Shown here: in pieces, positions 1 through 9,030 of the stretch
Numbering within the stretch: the stretch's first letter is position 1
How the letters are laid out: each line of letters starts with the position of its first letter
From: Flavobacterium sandaracinum
GTDB lineage: Bacteria > Bacteroidota > Bacteroidia > Flavobacteriales > Flavobacteriaceae
Reading direction: 5' to 3'
Length of the DNA: 64,000 nucleotides
Assembly: GCF_004349135.1 (NCBI RefSeq)
Contig: NZ_SMFN01000001.1
Coordinates: forward strand, 372,001-436,000
Position numbers and translations under genes: made by a program
Notes under the pieces: model-generated
Told to the model about the DNA's origin: nothing
Databases searched by the model: none
Seen by the model: only the letters and a program-made list of their open reading frames with translations

Positions 1-796
1 TATGAGCGAGATCGTGCCCTTCTTTCACAGTAATATTTGAATCAACCGTTGCATGTAAATCCACGTGATATTGCATACCGGCTTTTCGAATGAAGCATTT
101 CTCGGTATCAATAATTCCATCCACCTGAATAGAAATCATTCGGATTTGCTCGATCAAATCATCGTATAAATGCTCGTCCATTATTTCGCCCAAAGCGGGT
201 CTGAAAATAAGGTAACTGTTATAAAGTATGAATCCCGAAGCAAAAAGTGCTGCCCAATCATCAGCAGATTCGTAACCATTCCCCAAAATTAAAGCAAGCG
301 AAATCCCAAGAAATGCCGCCACAGAGGTTATTGCATCGCTGCGATGGTGCCAAGCATCGGCTCTTAGTGAGGAACTATTGGTTTGAATGCTTCTTTTCAT
401 CACGATTCGAAAAGAGTATTCTTTCCAAATTATTATTGCACCAAGAACGATTAATGTCCACGGTTTTGGCAATTGATGCGGCGTTCCAATATTGATGATA
501 CTTTCATAGGCAATAATTGTAGCCGATGTAATCAAAAAACCTACCACCAAAAAAGTAATCAAAGGTTCTGCCCTGCCGTGTCCATAAGGATGATTCTTAT
601 CCGCTGGCCTGTTTGAATATTTGATTCCAAACAACACTAAAAAAGAAGCAAAAATATCCGTAGTCGATTCAATTGCGTCGGCAATTAGGGCATACGAATT
701 TCCAAAAAAACCGGCTAAGCCTTTTATAATTGCCAGACAAGTGTTTCCTATGATACTAAAATAAGTCGCCTTGATTGCCGTTTGTTCGCTTGACAT
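1..796 (-). CDS. Cation diffusion facilitator (CDF) family transporter, 3' end outside window
   Basis: The reading frame runs leftward from an ATG at 794-796 and is still open at base 1, so about 265 codons are visible. CDF proteins are inner-membrane antiporters that export divalent metals such as zinc, iron or manganese in exchange for protons. The translation shows the family pattern: hydrophobic helices, an early helix with ADAIESTTD (metal-site aspartates), the loop motif HPYGHGRAE, and a later helix with DAWHHRSD holding the second half of the metal site. The soluble C-terminal domain begins around residue 205 (LIEQIRMISIQVDGIIDTEKC) and is incomplete. Family assignment is firm. The metal specificity cannot be read from the sequence. 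Confidence 0.93.
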   Translation of the reverse strand, partial: MSSEQTAIKATYFSIIGNTCLAIIKGLAGFFGNSYALIADAIESTTDIFASFLVLFGIKYSNRPADKNHPYGHGRAEPLITFLVVGFLITSATIIAYESIINIGTPHQLPKPWTLIVLGAIIIWKEYSFRIVMKRSIQTNSSSLRADAWHHRSDAITSVAAFLGISLALILGNGYESADDWAALFASGFILYNSYLIFRPALGEIMDEHLYDDLIEQIRMISIQVDGIIDTEKCFIRKAGMQYHVDLHATVDSNITVKEGHDLAH

Positions 797-910
797 GTAT
801 TTTATTTATAGGTGAACTAAAACTAAAATCGTTTAAGTAAACCGAATTGAATTTTAGATTTAAATCCTTTCTAGCTTACTTAAACGATATTTTTTTATGA
901 TTTATGTTAG

Positions 911-2221
911 TTACGCGCGTACGATATTCGCTCCAATGGCTCTCAATCGTTCGTCAATGCGTTCGTATCCTCTGTCAATTTGTTCAATGTTTTGAATCGT
1001 GCTCGTTCCTTTTGCAGAAAGCGCCGCTATCAATAAGGAGATTCCAGCACGAATATCAGGAGATGACATTGTGGTTGCTTTGAGTTGTGATTTGAAATCA
1101 TGTCCCATAACAACAGCACGGTGTGGATCACATAACATGATTTTTGCTCCCATGTCAATTAATTTATCGACGAAAAACAATCTGCTTTCAAACATTTTTT
1201 GGTGAATCAAAACATCGCCTTTTGCTTGAGTAGCCACCACTAAAACAATACTCAATAAATCCGGAGTAAATCCTGGCCAAGGCGCATCAGCAATTGTAAG
1301 AATAGAACCGTCAATATCTGTTTTCACTTCATATCCATCTACGTGTGCAGGAATGTAAATATCATCGCCACGACGTTCCAATGTGATTCCTAATTTTCTA
1401 AAAGTACTAGGTATAACTCCAAGGTTATCCCAACTTACATCTTTTATTGTTATTTCTGATTTTGTCATGGCAGCAAGACCAATCCAACTTCCGATTTCAA
1501 TCATATCGGGAAGAATTCTATGCTCGCAACCACCTAAACTTTCAACCCCTTCAATAGTCAATAAATTAGATCCTACACCTGTTATTTTAGCTCCCATAGA
1601 GTTCAACATCTTACACAATTGTTGCAAGTAAGGCTCACAGGCAGCGTTATAAACGGTTGTTTTTCCTTTGGCCAAAACAGCCGCCATAACAATATTAGCA
1701 GTTCCTGTTACGGATGCTTCGTCCAATAACATATCGGCACCTTTCAATCCTTTTGGTGCTTCTACGCCATAAAAATGATCTTCTCTGTTGTAACGGAATT
1801 TAGCGCCCAGATTGATGAATCCTTCAAAATGCGTATCCAATCTTCGGCGTCCAATTTTATCACCACCTGGTTTTGGAATATATCCTTTTCCGAATCGGGC
1901 CAAAAGTGGTCCAACAATCATAATAGAACCTCTTAAAGAACCGCCTTCTTTCTTGAATGCTTCGGTTTCCAGATATTGTATGTTCACTTCATCCGCTTGA
2001 AAAGTATACGATCCTGATCCTGTTTTTTGGATTTTTACACCTAAATTTCCTAAAAGCGTAATTAGTTTATTGATATCTATAATATCGGGAATATTATTGA
2101 TAATCACTTTTTCAGGTGTTAAAAGAACGGCACATAAAATTTGTAACGCTTCATTTTTAGCTCCTTGTGGCGTGATTTCTCCTTTTAGACTAATGCCTCC
2201 TTCTATTTTGAAAATTCCCAT
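911..2221 (-). CDS. murA: UDP-N-acetylglucosamine 1-carboxyvinyltransferase
   Basis: MurA transfers enolpyruvate from phosphoenolpyruvate to UDP-GlcNAc in the cytoplasm, the first committed step of peptidoglycan synthesis. The 436-aa length is normal. The N-terminal GEITPQGAKNEALQIL motif contains the substrate-contacting Lys-Asn pair (KN), and RGSIMIVGPLLARFG matches the conserved segment before the active-site loop. The loop reads PGGDKIGRRRLD, with Asp121 where E. coli MurA has Cys115, the residue alkylated by fosfomycin. Asp at this position is a known natural variant that keeps activity and gives intrinsic fosfomycin resistance. The gene lies about 100 bp downstream of the DUF4290 gene on the same strand and may be co-transcribed with it. 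Confidence 0.96.
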   Translation of the reverse strand: MGIFKIEGGISLKGEITPQGAKNEALQILCAVLLTPEKVIINNIPDIIDINKLITLLGNLGVKIQKTGSGSYTFQADEVNIQYLETEAFKKEGGSLRGSIMIVGPLLARFGKGYIPKPGGDKIGRRRLDTHFEGFINLGAKFRYNREDHFYGVEAPKGLKGADMLLDEASVTGTANIVMAAVLAKGKTTVYNAACEPYLQQLCKMLNSMGAKITGVGSNLLTIEGVESLGGCEHRILPDMIEIGSWIGLAAMTKSEITIKDVSWDNLGVIPSTFRKLGITLERRGDDIYIPAHVDGYEVKTDIDGSILTIADAPWPGFTPDLLSIVLVVATQAKGDVLIHQKMFESRLFFVDKLIDMGAKIMLCDPHRAVVMGHDFKSQLKATTMSSPDIRAGISLLIAALSAKGTSTIQNIEQIDRGYERIDERLRAIGANIVRA

Positions 2222-2321
2222 TTTTTACAGTTATGAGTTATAAATTATTAGATATAAGTTAAAAATTGAGCGCTAAAAGTTAGAAAATTTCATAACTAAA
2301 AACCCCTAATTAATAACTTCC

Positions 2322-3047
2322 TTACAAAGGTTTTCTATTTTGATTTTTGTGAACTGGATTTGGTTTTCCCGTTTTCGTATTCTTATTGCTAAGAATTTTC
2401 GGTTGGCCAACCGGTAAGATTTTATTCGAAACCCGTTTGTTGGTTCTTAATAAATCAGTGGTATTTAATAATTCTTCAGTACTTTGAATCAAATTCAATT
2501 TCCCGTCGGACAGTTCATATAAATGTTCGAAAATTACATCATCTTTCACCGTGTCTTTATTCCAACTCAAATAGGACTTTTTCATGTGATTGGCAATCAC
2601 TTTCACCAACGCACTTTTCATCTCGCCATCTTCCCATTTATTAGCCACATCAATCATATATTTGATGTTGTTGCCATAGTACCTGTATTTTGGAAAATTC
2701 TGTGGGTATTTTAAAACATCCGGTTTCAGCTGTAACACTTCACGCGATGGAATTGGATACGGAGAATCCGCCACCAATTTAAAATCAGACATAATAAACA
2801 GCTGATCCCACAATTTGTGCTGAAAATCAGGAACATCACGCAAATGTGGATTCAAACTACCCATCACCTGAATAATGTATTTTGCCGCTTTGTTGCGTTC
2901 TACATCATCTTCAATTTTAGTTGCTTGATCAATCAATTTCTGCAAATGACGGCCGTACTCTGGAATAATCAAATGCGATCTCTCGGCATTGTATTCCAAA
3001 TGATGCACAACATCATTCGAGTTTTCTTTAATGTATTTTGAATTCAT
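2322..3047 (-). CDS. DUF4290 domain-containing protein
   Basis: A 241-aa cytosolic protein with no signal peptide or membrane segment. The N-terminal part (LEYNAERSHLIIPEYGRHLQKLI, then NPHLRDVPDFQHKLWDQLF) is recognisable as the Bacteroidota-specific DUF4290 family, whose function is unknown to me. The last 40 residues are Lys/Asn/Pro-rich and probably disordered. The gene sits upstream of murA on the same strand, an arrangement I remember as common in Flavobacteriia, so it may share the murA transcript. No catalytic motif is evident. Confidence 0.85.
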   Translation of the reverse strand: MNSKYIKENSNDVVHHLEYNAERSHLIIPEYGRHLQKLIDQATKIEDDVERNKAAKYIIQVMGSLNPHLRDVPDFQHKLWDQLFIMSDFKLVADSPYPIPSREVLQLKPDVLKYPQNFPKYRYYGNNIKYMIDVANKWEDGEMKSALVKVIANHMKKSYLSWNKDTVKDDVIFEHLYELSDGKLNLIQSTEELLNTTDLLRTNKRVSNKILPVGQPKILSNKNTKTGKPNPVHKNQNRKPL

Positions 3048-3135
3048 ATTCGAAAGTATCTGTTTTGATTCCTAATGCTTTTTTTTCGAATCGTAATACC
3101 ATTCGAACTTAGCACATCAAAATCTTGTGTTGTAT

Positions 3136-3420
3136 TTAAAGGGAAATAATACCTTTTATTGTAGAAACTTCTAGGTATTTATCTACTATTTCTTGTGCAT
3201 CTTTCATAGTGACATCAACAGATATGCTGGTAAACTTTCCTGTCTTGGATTTTCTGGTTTTAATAACCGCGCCCATACAATCAAAAGCCAACTCTACTCG
3301 CTCTACATTGTCACTTTCTGTTGGTACAATAAATTTAAATAAGTATTCTGCTGGCCATGTATTACTCATATCCAACTCCACTTTTAATCTATCATAAAAT
3401 TCTTCAGTCTTCTTATCCAT
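3136..3420 (-). CDS. DUF493 (YbeD-like) family protein
   Basis: A 94-aa soluble protein with the DUF493/YbeD pattern: an N-terminal FYDRLKVELD segment, the central WPAEYLFKFIVP strand, and KTRKSKTGKFTSISVDVTM near the middle. These are small alpha/beta proteins thought to bind small ligands in a regulatory way. No catalytic residues are apparent. It is 88 bp upstream of the DUF4290 gene and on the same strand, so it may be the first gene of the unit that ends with murA. Confidence 0.85.
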   Translation of the reverse strand: MDKKTEEFYDRLKVELDMSNTWPAEYLFKFIVPTESDNVERVELAFDCMGAVIKTRKSKTGKFTSISVDVTMKDAQEIVDKYLEVSTIKGIISL

Positions 3421-3567
3421 TTTCTATTTAAAAATAAAGGCAAATATACGGTTTCAAACGTAAATTATGAATTTTGAATTATGATTTTTTGTCTAATCGC
3501 ATTTTAACCGCAATGATTTTTTCAAATCCCGATAAGTTTAAGTAAATTTGCCCCTTATTTTTTAAAA

Positions 3568-4107
3568 GTGCAAAAAGAAATCATAGTTATCATTGGCGGT
3601 CCAGGAACAGGTAAAACCACTATTATCGACGGATTGGTCGCTAGAGGACATTGTTGTTATCCCGAAATTTCCCGGGAAGTGACTTTGGAAGCAAAAAAAC
3701 AAGGAATCGAGCAATTGTTCCTTGAAAAACCTTTGTTATTCAGCGAATTACTTCTTGAAGGAAGAAAGAAACAATTTCAAAATGCTACAAAAGAGCCTCA
3801 CGAAGTTGTGTTTATCGATCGTGGAATTCCCGATGTTTTGGCTTACATGCATTATATTGGCGACAGCTATCCTGCTACTTTTGATGCCGCTTGCCGCGAA
3901 CATACCTACTCAAAAATATTCATTCTTCCGCCTTGGGAGGAAATTTATATCAGCGATCACGAACGTTACGAAAACTTCGAACAAGCAAAACTCATCTACA
4001 ATCATCTTACGGAAACCTATCAGAATTACGGTTACGAACTGATAGAAGTTCCAAAAGACACGATGGATAACAGAATTCTTTTTATCTTAGATGAAATTTC
4101 TAAATAG
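3568..4107 (+). CDS. AAA_28-type P-loop ATPase/kinase-like protein
   Basis: A 179-aa protein starting at a GTG codon. Walker A is immediately N-terminal (GGPGTGKTT, residues about 10-18). FIDRGIPDVLAYMHY around residues 85-99 acts as the Walker B/substrate region, and the C-terminal part has the YNHLTETYQNYGYELIEVP pattern of AAA_28 proteins, relatives of NadR-like nucleoside kinases. Substrate and pathway are unknown. A TAAATTTG box at 3543-3550 matches the Bacteroidota -7 element and would give a short leader, which supports the GTG start, though no good -33 TTG is placed before it. recQ follows after 59 bp on the same strand. Confidence 0.85.
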   Translation: MQKEIIVIIGGPGTGKTTIIDGLVARGHCCYPEISREVTLEAKKQGIEQLFLEKPLLFSELLLEGRKKQFQNATKEPHEVVFIDRGIPDVLAYMHYIGDSYPATFDAACREHTYSKIFILPPWEEIYISDHERYENFEQAKLIYNHLTETYQNYGYELIEVPKDTMDNRILFILDEISK

Positions 4108-4166
4108 GCTACAGGCTTAGGAATTAAGCTTTGGACTGTTTTTCAATGAAATGAAATCTTAACTTT

Positions 4167-6062
4167 ATGCAAGAAGCAGTAGCTATTCTTCAAAAATATT
4201 GGAAGCACGACAAATTCAGATCGCTGCAAAAGGAAATCATCGATTCCGTTTTAAGCGGTCATGACACTTTTGCATTGATGCCAACTGGCGGCGGAAAATC
4301 AGTTTGTTTTCAAATCCCCGCTATGATGAATAAAGGCATTTGCCTCGTCGTCTCGCCATTGGTAGCGCTGATGAAAGATCAAGTCGCCAATTTGCAAAAG
4401 CGAAACATCAAAGCGATCGCATTAACAGGCGGAATTCGATCCGAGGAAATGATTGATTTATTGGACAATTGCCAATTCGGAAATTACAAATTCCTTTATT
4501 TATCACCAGAGCGTCTTCAGTCCGATTGGATTTTGGAACGAATAAAAAATCTTCCTATCAATTTAATCACCATCGATGAAGCGCATTGCGTTTCCCAATG
4601 GGGACATGATTTCCGACCTGCTTATTTAAAAATTTCGGAATTAAAAAAGCATTTTCCAACAGTGCCCTTTTTAGCCTTGACCGCCACTGCGACGCCAAGA
4701 GTCAAAGAAGATATTATCAGTGAGTTGGGATTACACAAACCTCAAGTTTTCGAAAAATCATTTGCCAGAGAAAATATTGCTTACATGATTTTTGAGGTCG
4801 AGGATAAACTTTTTAGAATAGAACAAATTCTGAAGAAAAATCCTCAACCTTCCATAATATATGTGCGAAACAGAAAATCGTGTTTGGATATTTCTTCCCA
4901 ACTGAATTCGTTAGGATTTAAAGCTACGTATTATCACGGCGGACTTTCGTCCAAAGAAAAAGACAAAAACATGCAGTCTTGGATGAACGAAGAAGTGCAA
5001 GTTATTGTGGCTACCAATGCCTTTGGAATGGGAATTGACAAAGCCAATGTAAAAACGGTCATCCACATTCAGCTTCCAGAAAACATGGAAAATTATTATC
5101 AGGAGGCAGGACGTGCGGGAAGAAATGGAGAACGAGCTTTTGCGGTTTTATTGACCAGTCCATCCGATAGTATTCAGGCTCAAAGCCAATTCATTACTGT
5201 TCTTCCCGATAAAAAGTTTTTGAATCTCATGTATGTCAAGCTCTGTAACTATTTTCAAATCGCTTACGGAGAAGGAATCAACGAACAATTCAACTTCAAT
5301 TTGCATCATTTTTGTATAAAATATGAATTCCCAACCTTGAAAACGTACAATGCGATGCAATTCTTGGATAGACAAGGAATCATTAGCTTGTCTCAAGAAT
5401 TTTCAGAAAAAATTACGCTACAATTCTTGATTTCATCGAAAGAAGTGATTCGGTATATGAGTTTAAATCCAAACGACGAGGAAATTATTTTAGCCATTTT
5501 GCGCACGTATCCAGGAATTTACGAAATGCAAACCGCGTTCAATCTGCAGCTTATTGCCAAAAAATCAAATCATAAGGAAACTGAAATCCAAGCTGTTTTG
5601 CATAAATTAAAAGAAAAAGAAATTATAGATTACCATTCGAAAAATAATGACGCCACATTAATTTTCAATGAAGTTCGCGAAGATGACAGAACCATCAATC
5701 GGGTTTCAAAACATTTAGAGAATCAAAATCAATTAAAGAAAGAGCAGCTTCAATCTGTAATCCACTACATCAGTGAGAAAAAAGTATGCAAAAACAAGTT
5801 GATTCTAAATTATTTCGGTGAAAAAACAACCGTTGATTGTGGCATTTGTTCGTTTTGCATTACTAAGAAAATAAAGAAAAAAGATGTATCGCTGCTTTCT
5901 AAAGCAATTATTGCTTTATTACAAGCCGAAGATTTAAATTCGAGAGACATTCAAAATAAAACTAAAAATAGTCCGGACGAAGTTATTGGCGTACTGCAGG
6001 ATTTATTAGAAAACAACACAATTTTGGTTAAACCAAATAACAAATATACTTTACGATCATAA
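4167..6062 (+). CDS. recQ: ATP-dependent DNA helicase RecQ
   Basis: A 3'-5' superfamily 2 DNA helicase for recombination and replication-fork repair. Motifs in order: the WKHDKFRSLQKEII Q-like region, Walker A PTGGGKS (about residue 40), the DEAH box in IDEAHCVSQWGHDFRPAY, the SAT-like motif TATATPRV, and motif VI QEAGRAGRNG. The zinc-binding cysteines of the RecQ-Ct region are in KKVCKNKL and CGICSFC. At 631 aa it has the helicase core, RQC and a short C-terminus. I see no clear HRDC domain, so it resembles the shorter RecQ forms. Its stop codon overlaps the fmt start by one base (TAATG), indicating translational coupling. Confidence 0.95.
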   Translation: MQEAVAILQKYWKHDKFRSLQKEIIDSVLSGHDTFALMPTGGGKSVCFQIPAMMNKGICLVVSPLVALMKDQVANLQKRNIKAIALTGGIRSEEMIDLLDNCQFGNYKFLYLSPERLQSDWILERIKNLPINLITIDEAHCVSQWGHDFRPAYLKISELKKHFPTVPFLALTATATPRVKEDIISELGLHKPQVFEKSFARENIAYMIFEVEDKLFRIEQILKKNPQPSIIYVRNRKSCLDISSQLNSLGFKATYYHGGLSSKEKDKNMQSWMNEEVQVIVATNAFGMGIDKANVKTVIHIQLPENMENYYQEAGRAGRNGERAFAVLLTSPSDSIQAQSQFITVLPDKKFLNLMYVKLCNYFQIAYGEGINEQFNFNLHHFCIKYEFPTLKTYNAMQFLDRQGIISLSQEFSEKITLQFLISSKEVIRYMSLNPNDEEIILAILRTYPGIYEMQTAFNLQLIAKKSNHKETEIQAVLHKLKEKEIIDYHSKNNDATLIFNEVREDDRTINRVSKHLENQNQLKKEQLQSVIHYISEKKVCKNKLILNYFGEKTTVDCGICSFCITKKIKKKDVSLLSKAIIALLQAEDLNSRDIQNKTKNSPDEVIGVLQDLLENNTILVKPNNKYTLRS

Positions 6063-7009
6063 TGGAAAAATTACGAATTGTTTTTATGGGTACACCCGAA
6101 TTTGCGGTGGGAATATTAGACACAATAATCAAAAACAACTATGAGGTTGTAGGTGTCATCACTGCTGCAGATAAACCAGCAGGTCGCGGACAAAAATTAA
6201 AGTATTCTGCAGTAAAAGAATATGCATTGGCAAACAACCTTACTCTACTTCAGCCTATCAGTTTAAAAGACGAGACTTTTTTATCGGAATTGAAAGCGTT
6301 GAACGCTAATTTACAATTTGTAGTTGCATTTAGAATGTTACCAAAAGTGGTATGGGAAATGCCCTCTTTAGGCACTTTTAATCTTCATGCTTCACTCCTG
6401 CCGAATTATCGCGGAGCTGCACCGATTAATTGGGCAATCATCAATGGAGAAACTAAAACTGGGGTCACCACTTTTTTTATCGATGATAAAATTGATACTG
6501 GGGCAATGATTTTAAGTTCAGAAATTCCAATTGATGAAACTGAAAATGCAGGACATTTACATGACCGATTAATGGAATTGGGAAGCAAGACCGTTATTGA
6601 CACTTTGGAAATGATAGAAAAAGGAAATGTGTCGAGAGAAATCCAAAAAGACACCGCCGATATTAAAACAGCTTACAAACTCAACAAAGAAAATTGCAAA
6701 ATAGATTGGACAAAATCAGCTCAGGAGATAAACAATCTGATTCGGGGTTTGAGTCCTTATCCAGCAGCTTGGTGTTTCTTTGCAGATAAGACTGAAGAAT
6801 GGAATGTAAAAATATATGAAGCCAAAATAATTTCTGAGGAGCATAACCATACAATTGGAAGTTTAATATGTACCAAAAAAGAAATAAAAGTTGCACTAAA
6901 AAACGGATTTATCCAAATCCTTAATTTACAATTTCCAGGCAAAAAGAAAATGAGTACACCAGAATTACTAAATGGTCTTGCATTTTCAGTTGATGCAAAA
7001 GCTTATTAA
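6062..7009 (+). CDS. fmt: Methionyl-tRNA formyltransferase
   Basis: Formylates the methionine on initiator tRNA using 10-formyltetrahydrofolate. The 315-aa length is typical. The N-terminal domain has FMGTPEFAVGIL, the folate/catalytic loop FNLHASLLPNYRGAAPINW with the conserved Asn and His, and DDKIDTGAMI supplying the catalytic Asp. The C-terminal tRNA-binding domain contains IRGLSPYPAAW. The ATG overlaps the recQ stop by one base, so the two genes form a coupled pair. A long hairpin starts within the stop codon. Confidence 0.96.
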   Translation: MEKLRIVFMGTPEFAVGILDTIIKNNYEVVGVITAADKPAGRGQKLKYSAVKEYALANNLTLLQPISLKDETFLSELKALNANLQFVVAFRMLPKVVWEMPSLGTFNLHASLLPNYRGAAPINWAIINGETKTGVTTFFIDDKIDTGAMILSSEIPIDETENAGHLHDRLMELGSKTVIDTLEMIEKGNVSREIQKDTADIKTAYKLNKENCKIDWTKSAQEINNLIRGLSPYPAAWCFFADKTEEWNVKIYEAKIISEEHNHTIGSLICTKKEIKVALKNGFIQILNLQFPGKKKMSTPELLNGLAFSVDAKAY

Positions 7010-7041
7010 AGTCAACAAAAACGGGGTTTTTTTGACTTTAA
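7006..7041 (+). terminator. Hairpin at the fmt stop codon
   Basis: The arms TTAAAGTCAA (7006-7015) and TTGACTTTAA (7032-7041) are perfect 10-bp complements. Inside them AAAAAC and GTTTTT can extend the stem. The fmt TAA lies within the left arm. There is no long U-tract after the outer stem, but the inner stem ends in seven T, so it may act as a terminator separating recQ-fmt from the HU gene. Confidence 0.6.
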
Positions 7042-7114
7042 CGGGAAATAATTGATGATTTATCAACAAAAAAATTAAGTTATCAACAAAATAAACTAAA
7101 TTAACATAAAACAC

Positions 7115-7144
7115 TTGCAAGGAACGTATTTCCTATTAAATTTG
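7115..7144 (+). promoter_or_regulatory. Bacteroidota promoter for the HU gene
   Basis: TTG at 7115-7117, a 19-nt spacer and TAAATTTG at 7137-7144 match the Flavobacterium consensus TTG-N17-23-TAnnTTTG. Transcription would start near 7151, leaving a leader of about 37 nt before the HU ATG at 7188. Confidence 0.85.
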
Positions 7145-7187
7145 TGTATTAACAATTTTTTATAACCAACAATTAATAACTATTATT

Positions 7188-7460
7188 ATGAACAAATCAG
7201 AATTAATCGATGCTATCGCTGCTGATGCAGGAATAACAAAAGCTGCAGCAAAATTAGCTTTAGAGTCATTTTTAGGAAATGTAGGAGGTACTTTGAAAAA
7301 AGGTGGAAGAGTATCTTTAGTAGGTTTCGGATCTTGGTCTGTTTCTGCTAGAGCTGCAAGAGACGGTAGAAATCCTCAAACAGGAAAAACTATCCAAATC
7401 GCTGCTAAGAATGTAGTGAAATTTAAAGCAGGTGCAGAATTAGAAGGTGCTGTAAACTAG
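7188..7460 (+). CDS. HU family DNA-binding protein
   Basis: A 90-aa nucleoid-associated protein that bends and compacts DNA as a dimer. The N-terminal MNKSELIDAIAADAGITKAAAK helices and the GGRVSLVGFGSWSVSARAARDGRNPQTGKTI beta-arm motif identify the HU/IHF family. RNPQTGK is the DNA-contacting arm. It is a monocistronic gene with its own strong consensus promoter and a strong intrinsic terminator, as expected for an abundant protein. Confidence 0.95.
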   Translation: MNKSELIDAIAADAGITKAAAKLALESFLGNVGGTLKKGGRVSLVGFGSWSVSARAARDGRNPQTGKTIQIAAKNVVKFKAGAELEGAVN

Positions 7461-7482
7461 TTTTAGTTCGCCCTATATAAGC

Positions 7483-7511
7483 AAAACCTTCCATCTGGAA
7501 GGTTTTTTTAT
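7483..7511 (+). terminator. Intrinsic terminator of the HU gene
   Basis: Perfect stem AAAACCTTCC (7483-7492) and GGAAGGTTTT (7497-7506) with the tetraloop ATCT, followed by a T-run. Confidence 0.92.
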
Positions 7512-7578
7512 ACGTTTCAACGATTTTATTTGGCACTCTTATAATAAAAAACTTAAATTTAATAAAAAATCTAATCCC

Positions 7579-8139
7579 ATGATCACAGATAAATTAAAAA
7601 AAGGATATTTGCTTATAGCAGAGCCTACAATAATAGGGGATTTGTCGTTCAATAGATCGGTAATTTTATTAGCTGACTATAATGAAGAGGGGTCCGTTGG
7701 TTTTATAATTAACAAGCCCTTAAAGTACACGATACATGATTTAATACCAGATGTTGATGCACGCTTTAAAATTTACAACGGCGGTCCAGTGGAGCAAGAC
7801 AATCTATATTTTATACATAACATTCCAGAACTGATTCCCAACAGTATTGAGATATCGAATGGAATTTATTGGGGAGGAGATTTCGAATCTACAAAAGAAC
7901 TGATCAATAAAGGAGCAATTAGCAACGATAACATCCGATTTTTTTTAGGATATACGGGCTGGCATGAAAACCAATTAGAAAGCGAAATGGAAAGCAATTC
8001 ATGGATCATCACCGCTAATAGCTACGAGAACAAAATCATAGGAAAATCAGCAACGCATTTCTGGAAAGAACAAATCATGGAATTAGGCGGAGAGTATGTC
8101 ATATGGTCCAATGCTCCAGAAAATCCATACCTAAATTAG
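7579..8139 (+). CDS. YqgE/AlgH family protein
   Basis: A 186-aa cytosolic protein of the UPF0301 (YqgE/AlgH) family. Recognisable segments are KKGYLLIAEPTIIGDLSFNRSVILL, GSVGFIINKPL, IYNGGPVEQDNLYFIHN and FFLGYTGWHENQLESEM, which are family signatures. The fold is known but a biochemical role is not established, and there is no catalytic motif. The last four bases overlap the convergent aminotransferase gene. Confidence 0.92.
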   Translation: MITDKLKKGYLLIAEPTIIGDLSFNRSVILLADYNEEGSVGFIINKPLKYTIHDLIPDVDARFKIYNGGPVEQDNLYFIHNIPELIPNSIEISNGIYWGGDFESTKELINKGAISNDNIRFFLGYTGWHENQLESEMESNSWIITANSYENKIIGKSATHFWKEQIMELGGEYVIWSNAPENPYLN

Positions 8140-8975
8140 GTACTGCTGATCATTTCATTAAGTTTTTCTAACAGTTGCAGCGCTGTATTCGTTTCAAAAC
8201 TTTTTTTACGGTATTGGGTTATCGGTTGAATTCCCTTTATAACATTGGTAACAAATAACTCATCTGCTTTTTGAAGATCAAACGGAGAGATTACTGCCTC
8301 TTTCACTTCTAAATTTCCTATTTTTTTCGCCAAATTTAGAATTTGTCTTCGCATCACACCATTTAAGCACCCTTCAGAAACGGGCGGCGTAATTAATTTA
8401 TTTCCTACTAACATAAAGAGATTTCCTTGCAATGCTTCAACCACATTTTTACTATCGTTTAGCAACAAGCAATTGTCTAAACCATTTTCATCTGCAAAAA
8501 TACTTCCTGTTATATTTATTATTTTATTGGTCGTTTTTATTGACGAAAGTAATTGTTTAGTAATATAGAAGTCCTTGTATAAATCTACTTCATAATTCTT
8601 TTTTTCAATTGCATATAAAGTATTTTCTAGTGGTTGACTGTGAATTAGAAACGATATTGTATTATTTTGTGGTAAATAATAGCCACCATCATTTCTATAT
8701 ACCGTAATACGAGCACGAGCAGAAGCCGAGCAACCATTTGTAGCTACCACCGAAAGAATTTGCTCTTCCAAATATTCCATAGTAAAATTCATGGGGATTT
8801 CCATTCGAACCACCCGCATGGAAGACATCAATCTAAAGTAATGATCTTCCAAAAAAAGAATTTTATTGTTTATTATTTTAACTGTTTCAAAAACACCATC
8901 ACCGTATAAAAAAGCACGGTTTTCGGTCAATATATTGTCGTCTTGCGACACGATAGTTCCATTAAAATTAATCAT
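8136..8975 (-). CDS. Class IV pyridoxal-phosphate aminotransferase/lyase (PabC or IlvE-like)
   Basis: A 279-aa fold-type IV PLP enzyme. The N-terminus reads FNGTIVSQDDNILTENRAFLYGDGVFETVKI, the family hallmark. SIKTTNKIIN contains the candidate Schiff-base lysine, and SEGCLNGVMRRQIL is the phosphate-binding region. The size and the GDGVFET motif fit aminodeoxychorismate lyase (p-aminobenzoate/folate synthesis) or a branched-chain or D-amino acid aminotransferase. I cannot separate these from sequence alone. It converges on yqgE with a 4-bp overlap. The upstream START-like gene is separated by a minus-strand hairpin terminator. Confidence 0.88.
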   Translation of the reverse strand: MINFNGTIVSQDDNILTENRAFLYGDGVFETVKIINNKILFLEDHYFRLMSSMRVVRMEIPMNFTMEYLEEQILSVVATNGCSASARARITVYRNDGGYYLPQNNTISFLIHSQPLENTLYAIEKKNYEVDLYKDFYITKQLLSSIKTTNKIINITGSIFADENGLDNCLLLNDSKNVVEALQGNLFMLVGNKLITPPVSEGCLNGVMRRQILNLAKKIGNLEVKEAVISPFDLQKADELFVTNVIKGIQPITQYRKKSFETNTALQLLEKLNEMISST

Positions 8976-9003
8976 AAAAAAAGCCCTAAATTTTATTCAG
9001 GGC
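8976..9003 (-). terminator. Intrinsic terminator between START-like and aminotransferase genes
   Basis: Read on the minus strand, GCCCT (9003-8999) pairs with AGGGC (8987-8983) and is followed by a run of seven T (8982-8976) directly before the aminotransferase ATG. Confidence 0.7.
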
Positions 9004-9030
9004 AAATATAAGTCATAAAATATGATTTTA

